Shown in pieces: positions 1-7,813 of a DNA stretch of 64,000 nt. The DNA is taken from positions 1 through 64,000 of the forward strand of contig JAFRBQ010000017.1 of NCBI GenBank assembly GCA_017404785.1, read 5' to 3'. Numbering within the stretch: position 1 is the stretch's first letter; every line of letters starts with the position of its first letter. Source of the DNA: Erysipelotrichaceae bacterium. Its GTDB lineage: Bacteria; Bacillota_I; Bacilli_A; Erysipelotrichales; Erysipelotrichaceae. The translations under genes and the position numbers were made by a program. The notes under the pieces are model-generated. The model saw only the letters and a program-made list of their open reading frames with translations. It was not told the DNA's origin and searched no databases.

Positions 1-2
1 AT

Positions 3-68
3 GTGATACTTGCAGTTCCAGGCTGTATGAGCCAATGTATTACTTTGTTCAATCATAGTAAAATATAA
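3..68 (+). CDS. possible 3' end of an upstream gene (partial)
   Basis: A reading frame open from the window edge ends with TAA at 66-68 and would encode a short tail ending in FNHSKI. A second frame (2-58) is also open, so the frame is not certain. The only support is that a strong hairpin with a T-run starts at the stop codon, as expected after a plus-strand gene. Function unknown. Confidence 0.25.
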   Translation: MILAVPGCMSQCITLFNHSKI

Positions 69-136
69 AAGTCCTCTTTCCTTTCTTCAATGCAACTGGC
101 AGGCTGCAATTGAAGTGTATCGGAAAGAGGACTTTT
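67..136 (+). terminator. long-stem hairpin, probable terminator of the upstream gene
   Basis: Arms at 67-81 and 122-136 are complementary over 15 bp and end in a T-run. The 40-nt interior has its own inverted repeat (CTTCAAT near 85 against ATTGAAG near 110), so the fold is longer than a simple intrinsic terminator. Confidence 0.6.
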
Positions 137-170
137 TATAACTACTATGTTCAACGCTGAAGCTATATAG

Positions 171-195
171 AACCCCCGGACGATCCGGGGGTTTT
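171..195 (+). terminator. GC-rich hairpin with short T-run
   Basis: AACCCCCGGA pairs perfectly with TCCGGGGGTT around a 3-nt loop, followed by TTTT. It lies 35 nt after the first hairpin with no gene between, so it is either a back-up plus-strand terminator or the end of a small untranslated transcript. Confidence 0.55.
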
Positions 196-206
196 CGGTA
201 GACAAG

Positions 207-235
207 AAAACAGCGCATGATTGATACGCTGTTTT
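207..235 (-). terminator. terminator of the glutathione peroxidase gene
   Basis: AAAACAGCG and CGCTGTTTT form a stem just downstream of the minus-strand gene that stops at 260. On that strand the stem ends in TTTTCTT. Confidence 0.7.
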
Positions 236-259
236 ACTTACTTTCTGTTTTTTTACTGC

Positions 260-802
260 CTATAAGAGACTTACAGTGAACTCTTCAACTTCCTTCATGT
301 CAGTTGTAGGTTCAAAACGCTTTACAACTTCACCGTCTCTGTTGATGATGAACTTGGTGAAGTTCCACTTGATGTCGTTTTCGCCTTCAGCTTCAGCCAT
401 CTTCTTGGAAGCAGCCTTGAGAGCCATAGCGGCAACACCCTTGCCGAAACCTTCAAAACCCTGCTGGGATTTCAGGAATGTATACAGTGGCAGTTCATTT
501 GCACCATTAACGTCGGACTTCTTCATCTGCGGGAAAGTCGTGTTGTAGTGTAATGTGCAGAATTCGTGGATCTCTTCATCAGAACCCGGTGTCTGATGAC
601 CAAACTGGTTGCATGGAACATCGATGATCTCCAGACCCTTGTCATGATAGTTTCTGTACATATTCTCGATCGGTTCATAATGTGGAGTGAAACCACATCC
701 GGTAGCCGTATTGACGACCATGACGACCTTGCCTTTCATATCTGCAGTCTTGAGTTCTTCACCATTTGCCTTAGTCAATGTAAAATCATAAAAACTTGCC
801 AT
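260..802 (-). CDS. glutathione peroxidase family thiol peroxidase
   Basis: A 180-residue, full-length Gpx-family protein that reduces peroxides in the cytoplasm; bacterial members usually draw electrons from thioredoxin rather than glutathione. The catalytic cysteine is Cys36 in NTATGCGFTP (Cys, not selenocysteine). The family's PCNQFG motif with its catalytic Gln follows at about 63-68, and WNFTKF carries the Trp/Asn pair. Start ATG at 802 has an AGGA-type ribosome site in the purine-rich leader. It is a single gene with its own terminator (207-235) and a strong promoter overlapped by a perfect palindrome (823-844), so repression by a MarR-type or similar sensor is likely (inference). No odd residues. 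Confidence 0.93.
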   Translation of the reverse strand: MASFYDFTLTKANGEELKTADMKGKVVMVVNTATGCGFTPHYEPIENMYRNYHDKGLEIIDVPCNQFGHQTPGSDEEIHEFCTLHYNTTFPQMKKSDVNGANELPLYTFLKSQQGFEGFGKGVAAMALKAASKKMAEAEGENDIKWNFTKFIINRDGEVVKRFEPTTDMKEVEEFTVSLL

Positions 803-822
803 ATTTCTTTTCCTCCGAAAAT

Positions 823-851
823 ATTATATCGCATGCGATATAATTTGTAAA
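823..851 (-). promoter_or_regulatory. gpx promoter overlapped by a 22-bp perfect palindrome
   Basis: On the minus strand, -35 TTTACA (846-851), a 17-bp spacer and -10 TATAAT (823-828) form a near-consensus promoter. Positions 823-844 are a perfect palindrome with half-site ATTATATCGCA, covering the -10 and most of the spacer. A dimeric repressor bound there would block RNA polymerase. The TATCGCATGCGATA core resembles MarR-family operators (family knowledge, not proved). The palindrome also carries a TATAAT on the plus strand facing the gene at 884. Confidence 0.8.
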
Positions 852-883
852 TAGTTTTATTTTTGTTAAAATAAAATTTGAAG

Positions 884-1741
884 ATGCCTACAACATATGC
901 ACATTGGCGTTTCGGATGCGATTGCATCGAGACCTTACCACAGAATCTGAAAGATATCGTCAACGATCATCGTGAACTGTTCGATATTGGCGTTCATGGA
1001 CCGGATATCTTTTTCTATGACTTAAACCATTCGGAAGTCGCCAAATACGGCAATGCGATGCACAACCGCCCTGCCCGCGATTTCTTTGAAAGAGCGATAA
1101 ACGTCTATAAGGAAAATGACAGCGACAAGGATGCAATGCTGGCCTACATGCTGGGCTTCCTTTCCCATTTTGCTCTGGACAGCCAGTGCCATGGCTATGT
1201 CGACAGAAAAAAAGAAGTCTCAGGTCTTTCACATAACAAGGTCGAATCGGAATATGACGGACATCTGATGAGGCTCGATGGCAAACCGGTAAATCTGGTC
1301 AAACGTGCTGAATCACTGAAACCGGATAAATTCACAGCCAGGATCATGGCCAGATTCTTCCCTTTTGATGCAAAAACGATGCTCAGAACGACGAAGCGTC
1401 ACCATATGATCATTGCTGCACTGGTATGCAAGGCAGATCTCAAACGCAATTCGCTGGGAAAAGTATTCAGAATGCTGAAGCTGAACGACTATAAAGATCT
1501 GTTGGTCATGCCTGAAGAACTCGATATCTGCAAGGATTCAAATATCCGTCTGGATAAACTTAAGGAAAACGCCTTGAAGATCTATCCTGAACTGGTCAAT
1601 GATCTTATGAATGCGATAGATAACAATGTCGAACTGCCACCTTATTTTGACCACGATTTTGAAAAGTGGCCTGATTATCAGCAGATCCCGATCTTACCAT
1701 ACAACGAAGAATTGGAATATATACCTGAACTTAGAAAATAA
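884..1741 (+). CDS. zinc-dependent phospholipase C-like protein
   Basis: A 285-residue cytosolic protein of the Zn_dep_PLPC type (all-helical, metal-binding hydrolase fold). The family signatures are visible: GVHGPDIFFY near residue 35 and SHFALDSQCHGY near 95, giving His and Asp metal ligands, plus ESEYDGHL shortly after. There is no signal peptide, so it probably acts inside the cell or is a distant non-lipase relative. An in-frame TTG lies two codons earlier (878); ATG 884 is preferred, and no clear SD precedes either. The transporter gene begins 20 nt downstream, suggesting co-transcription. True substrate unknown. Confidence 0.7.
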   Translation: MPTTYAHWRFGCDCIETLPQNLKDIVNDHRELFDIGVHGPDIFFYDLNHSEVAKYGNAMHNRPARDFFERAINVYKENDSDKDAMLAYMLGFLSHFALDSQCHGYVDRKKEVSGLSHNKVESEYDGHLMRLDGKPVNLVKRAESLKPDKFTARIMARFFPFDAKTMLRTTKRHHMIIAALVCKADLKRNSLGKVFRMLKLNDYKDLLVMPEELDICKDSNIRLDKLKENALKIYPELVNDLMNAIDNNVELPPYFDHDFEKWPDYQQIPILPYNEELEYIPELRK

Positions 1742-1761
1742 TAAATACAGGGGGTATTTAT

Positions 1762-3120
1762 ATGAAAGGCTTATTCAAGAAACTTAATGAGTCGAAGATT
1801 TTTAAGGACCTCTCTCCACAGGAATTCTCCTGGGTTCTTTATGATGTCGGAAACTCAGCTTTCACGATGCTTGGCTGTTCGCTCATCCCTATCTGGTTCA
1901 AAGCTCTGGCTATCGGCGATGCTCCGGGACAGATCAGTGGCGATAATGCCACAGCCTACTGGGCTCTGGCTACCAGTGTCGTCACGGTCATCGTTGCCTT
2001 GATCGGACCGGTCTGCGGTGCCATCGCTGACCACAAGGATACCAAGAAGATCTTCTTCTCCACTTCAGTTGCGATCGGTGTCATCGGCTGCGTCATCAAT
2101 GGTTTTGCTACCAGCTGGTCACTGTTTCTGATCATCTACATCCTGACCAAGATCGCCTATCAGGCTTCCTTGACATTCTATGATTCAATGCTCAATGACG
2201 TCACAACCGACGAACGTTCCGATGCCGTATCTGCCTATGGCTATGCCTGGGGTTATATCGGTTCGTGCATTCCTTTCACAGTCGCTCTGATCGCTTATGT
2301 CATGGGTCCGGATATGTTGCAGATCATTCCTGGTGGAATCTCGCGTTTCATCGGTTTTGGTGTCACAGCTGCCTGGTGGTGGATCGTAACTGTTCCTCTG
2401 CTCAACAACTACAAACAGATCAACTACGTCGAAGATGACCACGGAGCTGTCTCCAAGGCCTTCTCGAAGATCTTCAGGACCTTAAAGAGGATCGCTGTTA
2501 AAGACAAGAAAGTTCTTTACTTCCTGATCGCCTTCTTCCTTTATATCGATGGTGTCGGCACGATCATCGACAACTGCATCAACCTGGGAACTGACCTTGG
2601 TCTGAATACAGTCGGACAGGTCGTATTCCTGCTTTTGACTCAGGTCGTTGCCTGGATCGGCTCACTGGTCTTTGCGAAACTGTCAAAGAAATATGATACA
2701 GTTCCTCTGATCGAGATCTGTATCCTGGGTTACACTGTTGTGTGTCTGTATGCCCTGACGCTTCAGCATCTGTGGCAGTTTGCCGTCATGGCTTTTGGTG
2801 TCGGCTGCTTCCAGGGTTCGATCCAGTCGCTTTCAAGAAGCTACTACTCAAGGATCATTCCGGATGAGAACTCCGGTGAATACTTCGGTATCTACGATAT
2901 CTTTGCGAAAGGTGCTTCTTTCCTTGGATCATTCGTCATCTACCTGGTAAAGAAGATCGGTATCAGGACCAACGGTGTCTTCAACATCTTCGGTTTCACG
3001 ATCAAGAGTATCAACGTAGCTGTCGGCTGTCTGGCACTATTCTTCATTCTGGGTCTTATATTCGTCAGAATGGCTGATAAGCAGGAACAATCAGAAGAAT
3101 CAAAGAAAGACATTCAGTAA
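1762..3120 (+). CDS. MFS transporter, UMF1/Atg22-like
   Basis: A 452-residue integral membrane protein with about 12 hydrophobic segments and an N-terminal SWVLYDVGNSAF-type motif, typical of the UMF1/Atg22-like branch of the major facilitator superfamily (amino-acid-like efflux in yeast Atg22; bacterial substrates mostly unknown). AGGGGG precedes ATG 1762 at good spacing. The C-terminus is a charged cytosolic tail (QEQSEESKKD). It follows the Zn-PLC-like gene by 20 nt and ends at a strong terminator, so the two form a short operon. Codon use is GC-richer and ATC-rich, consistent with good expression. Confidence 0.85.
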   Translation: MKGLFKKLNESKIFKDLSPQEFSWVLYDVGNSAFTMLGCSLIPIWFKALAIGDAPGQISGDNATAYWALATSVVTVIVALIGPVCGAIADHKDTKKIFFSTSVAIGVIGCVINGFATSWSLFLIIYILTKIAYQASLTFYDSMLNDVTTDERSDAVSAYGYAWGYIGSCIPFTVALIAYVMGPDMLQIIPGGISRFIGFGVTAAWWWIVTVPLLNNYKQINYVEDDHGAVSKAFSKIFRTLKRIAVKDKKVLYFLIAFFLYIDGVGTIIDNCINLGTDLGLNTVGQVVFLLLTQVVAWIGSLVFAKLSKKYDTVPLIEICILGYTVVCLYALTLQHLWQFAVMAFGVGCFQGSIQSLSRSYYSRIIPDENSGEYFGIYDIFAKGASFLGSFVIYLVKKIGIRTNGVFNIFGFTIKSINVAVGCLALFFILGLIFVRMADKQEQSEESKKDIQ

Positions 3121-3147
3121 TAAGCGCTTATCATATCTCATAAAAAC

Positions 3148-3183
3148 AGGGGATGGTCGATCAGACTATCCCCTTTCATTTTT
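3148..3183 (+). terminator. terminator after the UMF1 transporter gene
   Basis: AGGGGAT at 3148 pairs with ATCCCCT ending at 3174, with GTC/GAC extending the stem inside after one mismatched pair, then TTTCATTTTTG. Confidence 0.75.
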
Positions 3184-3274
3184 GACTGTTGTTTTTTCTT
3201 AAGTCAAAACATTTCTTTTAAACAGAGCAGACTCAGTCTGTTCTGTTTATATTTCAGTTTTGCGTAGTGTTTGA

Positions 3275-3481
3275 TTAAAATTTTTCAAATATCTCTTTTG
3301 CCTCTTTTTCAGCGTCTTCTTTAGAGTATCCTTTTTCCATAAAATGCGAGATTGTTGCTTCTAAAAGCTTATCCTTTGCTTTTGTTCTAGCTTCAACTTC
3401 AGCTTCAGCTCTCGCTTTTCTTTCGTGTTCTTCTATTAGCAATCTTATCTGTCTAGGTTCATCTTCCATTGAGTACAACAT
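3275..3481 (-). pseudogene. 3' remnant of a second Rpn-family nuclease/transposase gene
   Basis: Only the last ~70-85 codons survive. The peptide MLYSMEDEPRQIRLL...FEKF matches the C-terminus of the neighbouring Rpn-like gene almost residue for residue, apart from an extra charged insert (RAEAEVEARTK). The homologous frame continues a few codons upstream (SDKFKEVID) but is out of frame with the neighbour, and there is no nuclease domain. This looks like the tail of a tandem paralogue left after recombination between copies; not expected to be functional. Confidence 0.7.
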
Positions 3482-3690
3482 GTCTATTACCTCTTTGAAT
3501 TTATCACTGCAACTTATTAAACTTTTTGAAGTATCTCTTTAGCCTCTTTTTCAGCATCTTCTTTTGAATATCCTTTTTCCATGAAATGCGAGATTGTTGC
3601 TTCTAAAAACTTATCCTTTGCTTTTCTCTCGTGTTCTTCTATGAGTAATCTTATCTGTCTAGGTTCATCTTCCATCGAGTACAACATGTC
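3282..3690. repeat. diverged tandem duplication of the Rpn gene 3' end
   Basis: About 160-200 bp at 3285-3481 and 3525-3690 are roughly 90 percent alike by eye (shared blocks: AAATGCGAGATTGTTGCTTC and ATCTTATCTGTCTAGGTTC). The first copy has a ~36-bp alanine/glutamate-rich insertion. The copies sit in different reading frames. Confidence 0.75.
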
Positions 3691-4389
3691 CGCTACCTCC
3701 GCTTTATGATCAAGGATTATATCTCTGATAACGAAACTTTCAGGCATTGTCTTGAGTGTCTCATCTACAGCGAGTTTCATCTTTTCAATATTATCTGCTT
3801 CCATATTTTCAATACTATTATAACGTACTCTTATCTCTGCAAGGAACCAGGATTATTCATACAGAGCAGGACATTTATTCAGAATGTACTGATTGTGACC
3901 ATAGTTGACATTGATGACTCTTACTCTTAGTTCCAGGTTGGAATTCTTGATAGACATGGCATCTGATAGATAGATCAATCTGTCATCGGTCTGTTCCTCC
4001 TTTCCGAAATAGAAGACAATGAAGTTGGGACTTGGCAGTCTGATGACATCATGGGAATACAGAACCGCTTTATTCTGGTATGCGTATTTCTCGTAAAGTT
4101 TTGCCACATAAAGCAGCATCCTCAAAGCAATATTCGCATTGGCTGTTGTCTGGTGTTCGTAGACATTGAGCGTGTTTTCGATCAGGAATGAAACATCATT
4201 GTGTCTCCCAATATATATGAAATTGTCGATAGTGTTGAAGATTAACTCATCAGGATCATCATATGATGAATTGTTCATGGCATTGTAAAGAGACAGAGCG
4301 AACTCCTTGTTTCTGCCAAACAGGAAAATAAAGAAATCATTCCTGAATTCCCTGTTGATGAAATAATCATTTTCATAGAAATCTGTCAT
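3517..4389 (-). pseudogene. Rpn/PD-(D/E)XK nuclease family transposase with an in-frame stop
   Basis: An N-terminal part (3853-4389, 178 codons) and a C-terminal part (3517-3804 and upstream) lie in the same frame and are separated by a single TAA at 3853-3855, between ...CPALYE and SWFLAEIRVRY. Without that stop the protein would be 290 residues, normal for the recombination-promoting nuclease (RpnA-like) family. Likely active-site remnants are the Asp of NDVSFL and the Glu/Gln of YEHQ. One nonsense change (probably TAT or TAC to TAA) is the only visible lesion, so decay is recent, or the stop is read through or an assembly error. The promoter region is unusual (see 4387-4439). Confidence 0.8.
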
Positions 4390-4439
4390 GTGTTTTTCCT
4401 CCTATTCTTTATGAGCCAAAAACACATGAAATTCCTACC
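4387..4439 (-). promoter_or_regulatory. conserved promoter/5' UTR block shared with the T7SS operon, inside an 11-bp inverted repeat
   Basis: On the minus strand GGTAGGAA, 14 nt, then GGCTCATAAAGAATAGGAGG plus AAAAA, identical in sequence and spacing to the block at 14967-15013. TAGGAA and CATAAA are 18 bp apart, fitting a -35/-10 pair; AGGAGG is the ribosome site. In this copy only, CATGTGTTTTT (4387-4397) and AAAAACACATG (4418-4428) form a perfect inverted repeat around the -10/SD core, with the start codon in one arm. Confidence 0.6.
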
Positions 4440-4493
4440 GCTTTTTTATAAAAGAACCGAAAAAATCCTGATAACGGCTATTATGATATGGCT

Positions 4494-4499
4494 TATAAT
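4494..4499 (+). promoter_or_regulatory. -10 box 11 nt before the start codon
   Basis: TATAAT at 4494-4499, with ATG at 4511 and no SD between, so the mRNA would have a leader of about 5 nt at most. Confidence 0.5.
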
Positions 4500-4510
4500 A
4501 CAATTTAAGT

Positions 4511-5452
4511 ATGGAAAACCTCTTCCCCTATTCTTTTAATGAGAAGCGTTATCACACCTTCAATTACTATCTGAAAAACAGATATCACGGCAAGGTATCC
4601 AAGGTCATTCTGGATGCCGGTTTTACCTGTCCTAACCGTGATGGAAAAAAAGGATACGGCGGCTGCATCTTCTGTTCACAGTCCGGTTCAGGAGATTCAA
4701 ACCTGGCCAAAGAAGAAAGCATTTTTGATCAGTATCTTCAGAATAAGAAAATCATGGATAATAAATGGCCCAATTCTCTCTACATTCCTTATTTTCAGTC
4801 CTTTTCCAACACCTACGGACCTTTGGAGAAAATAGATAAAATGCTCAAGCCATTCATCCATCTTGATGAAGTTGCGGAGATCGCCATCGCTACAAGATGC
4901 GATTGTCTGGAGGATGATGTTGTGGAATATCTTGATGGACTTACGAAGTATAAACCGATCTGGCTCGAACTGGGTCTGCAGTCATCCAATGACAGGACTG
5001 GTGAGCTGATAAACAGGAAACACAGTTTTGAAGATTTCAGAAATGCCCTGTATATCCTGGATAAGACAAACATCAAAGTCTGTGTCCACGTCATGAACGG
5101 CCTGCCTTTCGAAAGTAAAGAAGATATGCTGAAAACAGTCGAAGATATCGCCCATCTGCCGTTTGATGGCATCAAGATCCACATGCTGCACATAATAAAG
5201 AACACAGCTCTTGCCAGGATGCATGAGCTTCACAACTACAGTCTCATCAGCAGAGAAGAATATATTGAACTTGTCGTCAGACAGCTGGAACTGTTGAGAC
5301 CGGAGGTCGTCATTGAAAGACTGACCGGTGATCCGATCAGGGAAGACCTGATCGCTCCTGGCTGGCTTTTAAACAAGACAACGATCCTCAACGATATCGA
5401 CAAGCTGATGAGAAAACTTGATACCTACCAGGGAAGCCGTTATGAACAATAA
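4511..5452 (+). CDS. TIGR01212-type radical SAM protein (YhcC/YtqA family, MnmL-like)
   Basis: A 313-residue radical SAM enzyme. The iron-sulfur motif is CPNRDGKKGYGGCIFC (about residues 37-52), the unusual spacing that defines the YhcC/YtqA group. Further TIM-barrel elements follow (EIAIATRCD, LELGLQSSND). The B. subtilis relative YtqA has been linked to tRNA wobble-uridine modification together with the methyltransferase YtqB (MnmM); here the next gene is exactly that methyltransferase, overlapping by 11 nt, which supports the role. It acts in the cytoplasm. The start follows a -10 box closely, so the mRNA is near-leaderless. Confidence 0.85.
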   Translation: MENLFPYSFNEKRYHTFNYYLKNRYHGKVSKVILDAGFTCPNRDGKKGYGGCIFCSQSGSGDSNLAKEESIFDQYLQNKKIMDNKWPNSLYIPYFQSFSNTYGPLEKIDKMLKPFIHLDEVAEIAIATRCDCLEDDVVEYLDGLTKYKPIWLELGLQSSNDRTGELINRKHSFEDFRNALYILDKTNIKVCVHVMNGLPFESKEDMLKTVEDIAHLPFDGIKIHMLHIIKNTALARMHELHNYSLISREEYIELVVRQLELLRPEVVIERLTGDPIREDLIAPGWLLNKTTILNDIDKLMRKLDTYQGSRYEQ

Positions 5453-5975
5453 CACTTTTGTCCACAAATACATCAGATCCCTGATCGATAAAGACGATAT
5501 ATGTGTCGACATGACGGCCGGCAATGGCAACGATACCCTGTTTCTTTCCGGGCTGTCAAAGAAGGTCTATGCTTTCGATATCTGTGAAGAAGCGATCGCA
5601 AGAACAGAAGAAAAGATCAAGGGATGCGACAACGTCATTCTGATCAATGATTCTCATGCCAATGTCGATATTTACGTTCATGAAAAGGTAAGACTTTTCA
5701 TTTTTAATCTTGGCTATCTTCCTAACAGCGACAGCATCATTACCACAAGCGCCGATTCAACGCTTGCCGCTTTCAAGAAAGCCAATGAGCTTCTAAAAGA
5801 AAACGGCTATATCGTGATCACCTTCTATCTGAAACAGAAAGGCGGTCTTGATGAATACTATCTTTTAAGCGACTACATAAATAAAAACAGGTTTCAGATT
5901 ACTGAAACCTATCGTCAGGATAAACTGTTTTCACCAGTGACGCTGATAATCAGAAAGATCAGTCAAGCACACTAG
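5442..5975 (+). CDS. mnmM: class I SAM methyltransferase, YtqB/MnmM-like
   Basis: A 177-residue protein with the SAM-binding motif VDMTAGNGNDTLFL (about 24-37), acidic motif YAFDICEEAI and FNLGYLPNSD, the latter typical of the YtqB family, which methylates 5-aminomethyl-2-thiouridine at tRNA position 34. ATG 5442 (MNNNTF) is chosen over the upstream 5418 because it keeps only an 11-nt overlap with the radical SAM gene and matches family length. The pair is translationally coupled. The 3' end overlaps the convergent minus-strand gene by 17 nt. Confidence 0.85.
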   Translation: MNNNTFVHKYIRSLIDKDDICVDMTAGNGNDTLFLSGLSKKVYAFDICEEAIARTEEKIKGCDNVILINDSHANVDIYVHEKVRLFIFNLGYLPNSDSIITTSADSTLAAFKKANELLKENGYIVITFYLKQKGGLDEYYLLSDYINKNRFQITETYRQDKLFSPVTLIIRKISQAH

Positions 5976-7596
5976 CGTACTGTTCGTATTTATAGAGACT
6001 GCTTGCAGCGTTCCAGGTCAGATAGCCATCATCGACTCCGGCTCTTCTTAAGCCATCGATCTGTCCCGAAATGGCGCTGCTGTCATAGACTACATCATAA
6101 GGTTCAGAGTTCTGAGCCATGATCCAGGTACGACACTTGGCCTTGTCATAGGTGTTTTCCTGTGCATAATATGTCGCTTTGCCCCAGGCATACATCAGCT
6201 CTCCCGGATAGCTCCATGGTTCGGAGATGCCATAGGAATAGGCGGCAAAATGGTCTGGATAAGGCATTGAGCTTATCGCATCCGCGGCATTGGAGATCGC
6301 CGGCCAGAACTGTCCGTAATATGAAACAAAGGCTGAGAATGATGATGAGGAATCACCGCTGATCTCGCCGAATACGTCAGCGGAAACATAGGCACCTGCA
6401 TCATGCAGATACTCGCTGGCATATCTCAGGAAGTTCGTCACGCCCTGAGCTCTGGTCTCATCGTATGTATTTCTGAGTTCCACGTCTTCAACATCTTCAG
6501 GCAGACGGACATAGTCAAACTGGATCTCATCAAAGCCCAGTTCATTGACGGCTTCAAGGGCCAGAGCCACATTGTATTCCCACATTTTGCGGGAGAAGAT
6601 GCTAGGCCATTTTACGGAACCGTAGCTGTAAAGATCGCCATTGTACATCAGAGCTTCATCGGGATTGTCGATCGCAAAGCTGTCATCCTTGAAAGCTGTG
6701 ATCCTGCCGATCAGATAATATCCGGCGTCCTTGATCTTCCTGACATTTTCCTTATAGGCCTCATAGCTGTTAGGAATGTTGTAGGTCGAAGGCGCGTACT
6801 GTTTTGCGACCGGTGAATCATAGGCCAGCTGCGTATCGATGTAGCAGTCCTTGATATCGACGACAAAGGCATTGATGCCCGGTGTCTGGGAAGCCAGGGC
6901 GATATAATCATCAGCCATAGAGATCGCTTCCGCATTGATGTATAGACCGTTGACCTTTTCCGGCATCGGCCTTGAAGGTGTGAATTCTTCCTTGTGGTAG
7001 TAGTCGATCAGTTCAGCTGAACCGCCATCGCCATAATAGACATCAGCGTAGATGCTTGAATCAAGTTTCGTCTCATAGTATTCCTGAGCTACATATCTGG
7101 AAGATATATAGCCGGTATCATTTACTTTGTAGTAATCCACCGTTCCGTCACTCAATAATTCATGGTAACCGCTGATCGTAAGATGAGTTCCCTTCTTGAT
7201 GAAATCGGCAATATGGAAATCATTGTAATCCTTTGTCAGGACATGATCTCTTAAGGCATAGAGTTCACTTTCTCTTACACACTGATCTCTGCTTTCAACA
7301 AGATAGTCATCTGAAACATAGTAGATATTGTCGTTATATACGAGCTGATTGTATTCAACATCATCGATCTTGGCCTTCTTAGGCTTGATCTGTGCTTCAA
7401 ATCCTCTAAAGAAGACCAGTTCATTGCCATCCTTGTCGTGAAGAGTGATGCTTGGTTCATTGCTTGCCAGATAATAAGTGGAAGTCATGGAGAAATTCTC
7501 TTCGATATAACGGATGATGATCCCGCCGCCCAGAGAAACCAGAAGCAGTGTCAGGATCAGAATCATAATAAGTTTTTTCTTGTCACTGTTTTTCAT
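5959..7596 (-). CDS. membrane-anchored putative glycoside hydrolase (DUF4015/GH-like)
   Basis: A 545-residue protein with a short basic N-terminus and one membrane segment (about 10-28), so it is anchored with the bulk outside. Residues ~45-190 look like SH3-like beta modules (YALRDHV..., YKVNDTGYISSRYV). From ~215 to the end is the TIM-barrel domain of the putative glycoside hydrolase family, with FVVDIKD, YLIGRITAFKD, GFDEIQFDYVRLP and VSADVFGE in order. Related cell-wall-associated proteins occur across Firmicutes; no substrate is established. The -10 TAAAAT with an upstream TG (extended -10, 7606-7611) lies 9 nt from ATG with no SD. Confidence 0.8.
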   Translation of the reverse strand: MKNSDKKKLIMILILTLLLVSLGGGIIIRYIEENFSMTSTYYLASNEPSITLHDKDGNELVFFRGFEAQIKPKKAKIDDVEYNQLVYNDNIYYVSDDYLVESRDQCVRESELYALRDHVLTKDYNDFHIADFIKKGTHLTISGYHELLSDGTVDYYKVNDTGYISSRYVAQEYYETKLDSSIYADVYYGDGGSAELIDYYHKEEFTPSRPMPEKVNGLYINAEAISMADDYIALASQTPGINAFVVDIKDCYIDTQLAYDSPVAKQYAPSTYNIPNSYEAYKENVRKIKDAGYYLIGRITAFKDDSFAIDNPDEALMYNGDLYSYGSVKWPSIFSRKMWEYNVALALEAVNELGFDEIQFDYVRLPEDVEDVELRNTYDETRAQGVTNFLRYASEYLHDAGAYVSADVFGEISGDSSSSFSAFVSYYGQFWPAISNAADAISSMPYPDHFAAYSYGISEPWSYPGELMYAWGKATYYAQENTYDKAKCRTWIMAQNSEPYDVVYDSSAISGQIDGLRRAGVDDGYLTWNAASSLYKYEQYASVLD

Positions 7597-7617
7597 ACTA
7601 TGAATATTTTAGCATAA

Positions 7618-7658
7618 GAAAAGCCCTGATAATCTCAGGGCAATTCTTATTTTTTTAT
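7618..7658. terminator. hairpin between divergent genes
   Basis: GCCCTGA (7623-7629) and TCAGGGC (7635-7641) form a compact stem. Both flanks are T-rich on the outgoing strand (TTTTCTT on minus, a longer AT stretch with T7 on plus). No coding gene ends here, so it may end a small RNA from the 7660-7800 region or limit read-through. Confidence 0.45.
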
Positions 7659-7678
7659 TTAAGGGGATAAATATTTAC

Positions 7679-7743
7679 GATACTTCTAATTTTGGGGGCC
7701 AGTATCGACAAGGTTCTCACTTACCTTGCATCTTCATGATACT
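7679..7743. ncRNA. candidate structured RNA, strand unknown
   Basis: In a 217-nt gene-free gap, AGTATC (7701-7706) pairs with GATACT (7738-7743), and inside it CAAGGT (7709-7714) pairs perfectly with ACCTTG (7723-7728) around an 8-nt loop. A third GATACT copy at 7679-7684 could compete for the outer arm. GGGGGCC precedes the structure. A minus-strand transcript could end at the 7623-7641 hairpin. No known RNA family was recognised. Confidence 0.3.
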
Positions 7744-7801
7744 AAAGCGATATAAGACAAATATGTTTCAAATATGGAAAATTATGTGATTTGGATTAAG
7801 T

Positions 7802-7807
7802 TATAAT
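7802..7807 (+). promoter_or_regulatory. leaderless promoter -10 box
   Basis: TATAAT ends 6 nt before ATG 7814, placing the usual transcription start on the A of the start codon. No SD exists. Confidence 0.6.
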
Positions 7808-7813
7808 TAACTT

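Noticed and set aside
3123..3134. Palindrome AAGCGCTTA after the UMF1 gene as a cre site
   Set aside because: Spacing of the half-sites does not fit TGWNANCGNTNWCA, and it is downstream of a gene.
5418..5441. Earlier start for the MnmM-like gene
   Set aside because: It adds residues not typical of the family and a larger overlap; ATG 5442 gives normal length.
7694..7715. GGGGGCC...TATCGACAAGG looks like the 5' end of tmRNA
   Set aside because: Only about 15 nt are similar; there is no tRNA-like 3' end, no tag reading frame and no CCA-end motif within 400 nt.
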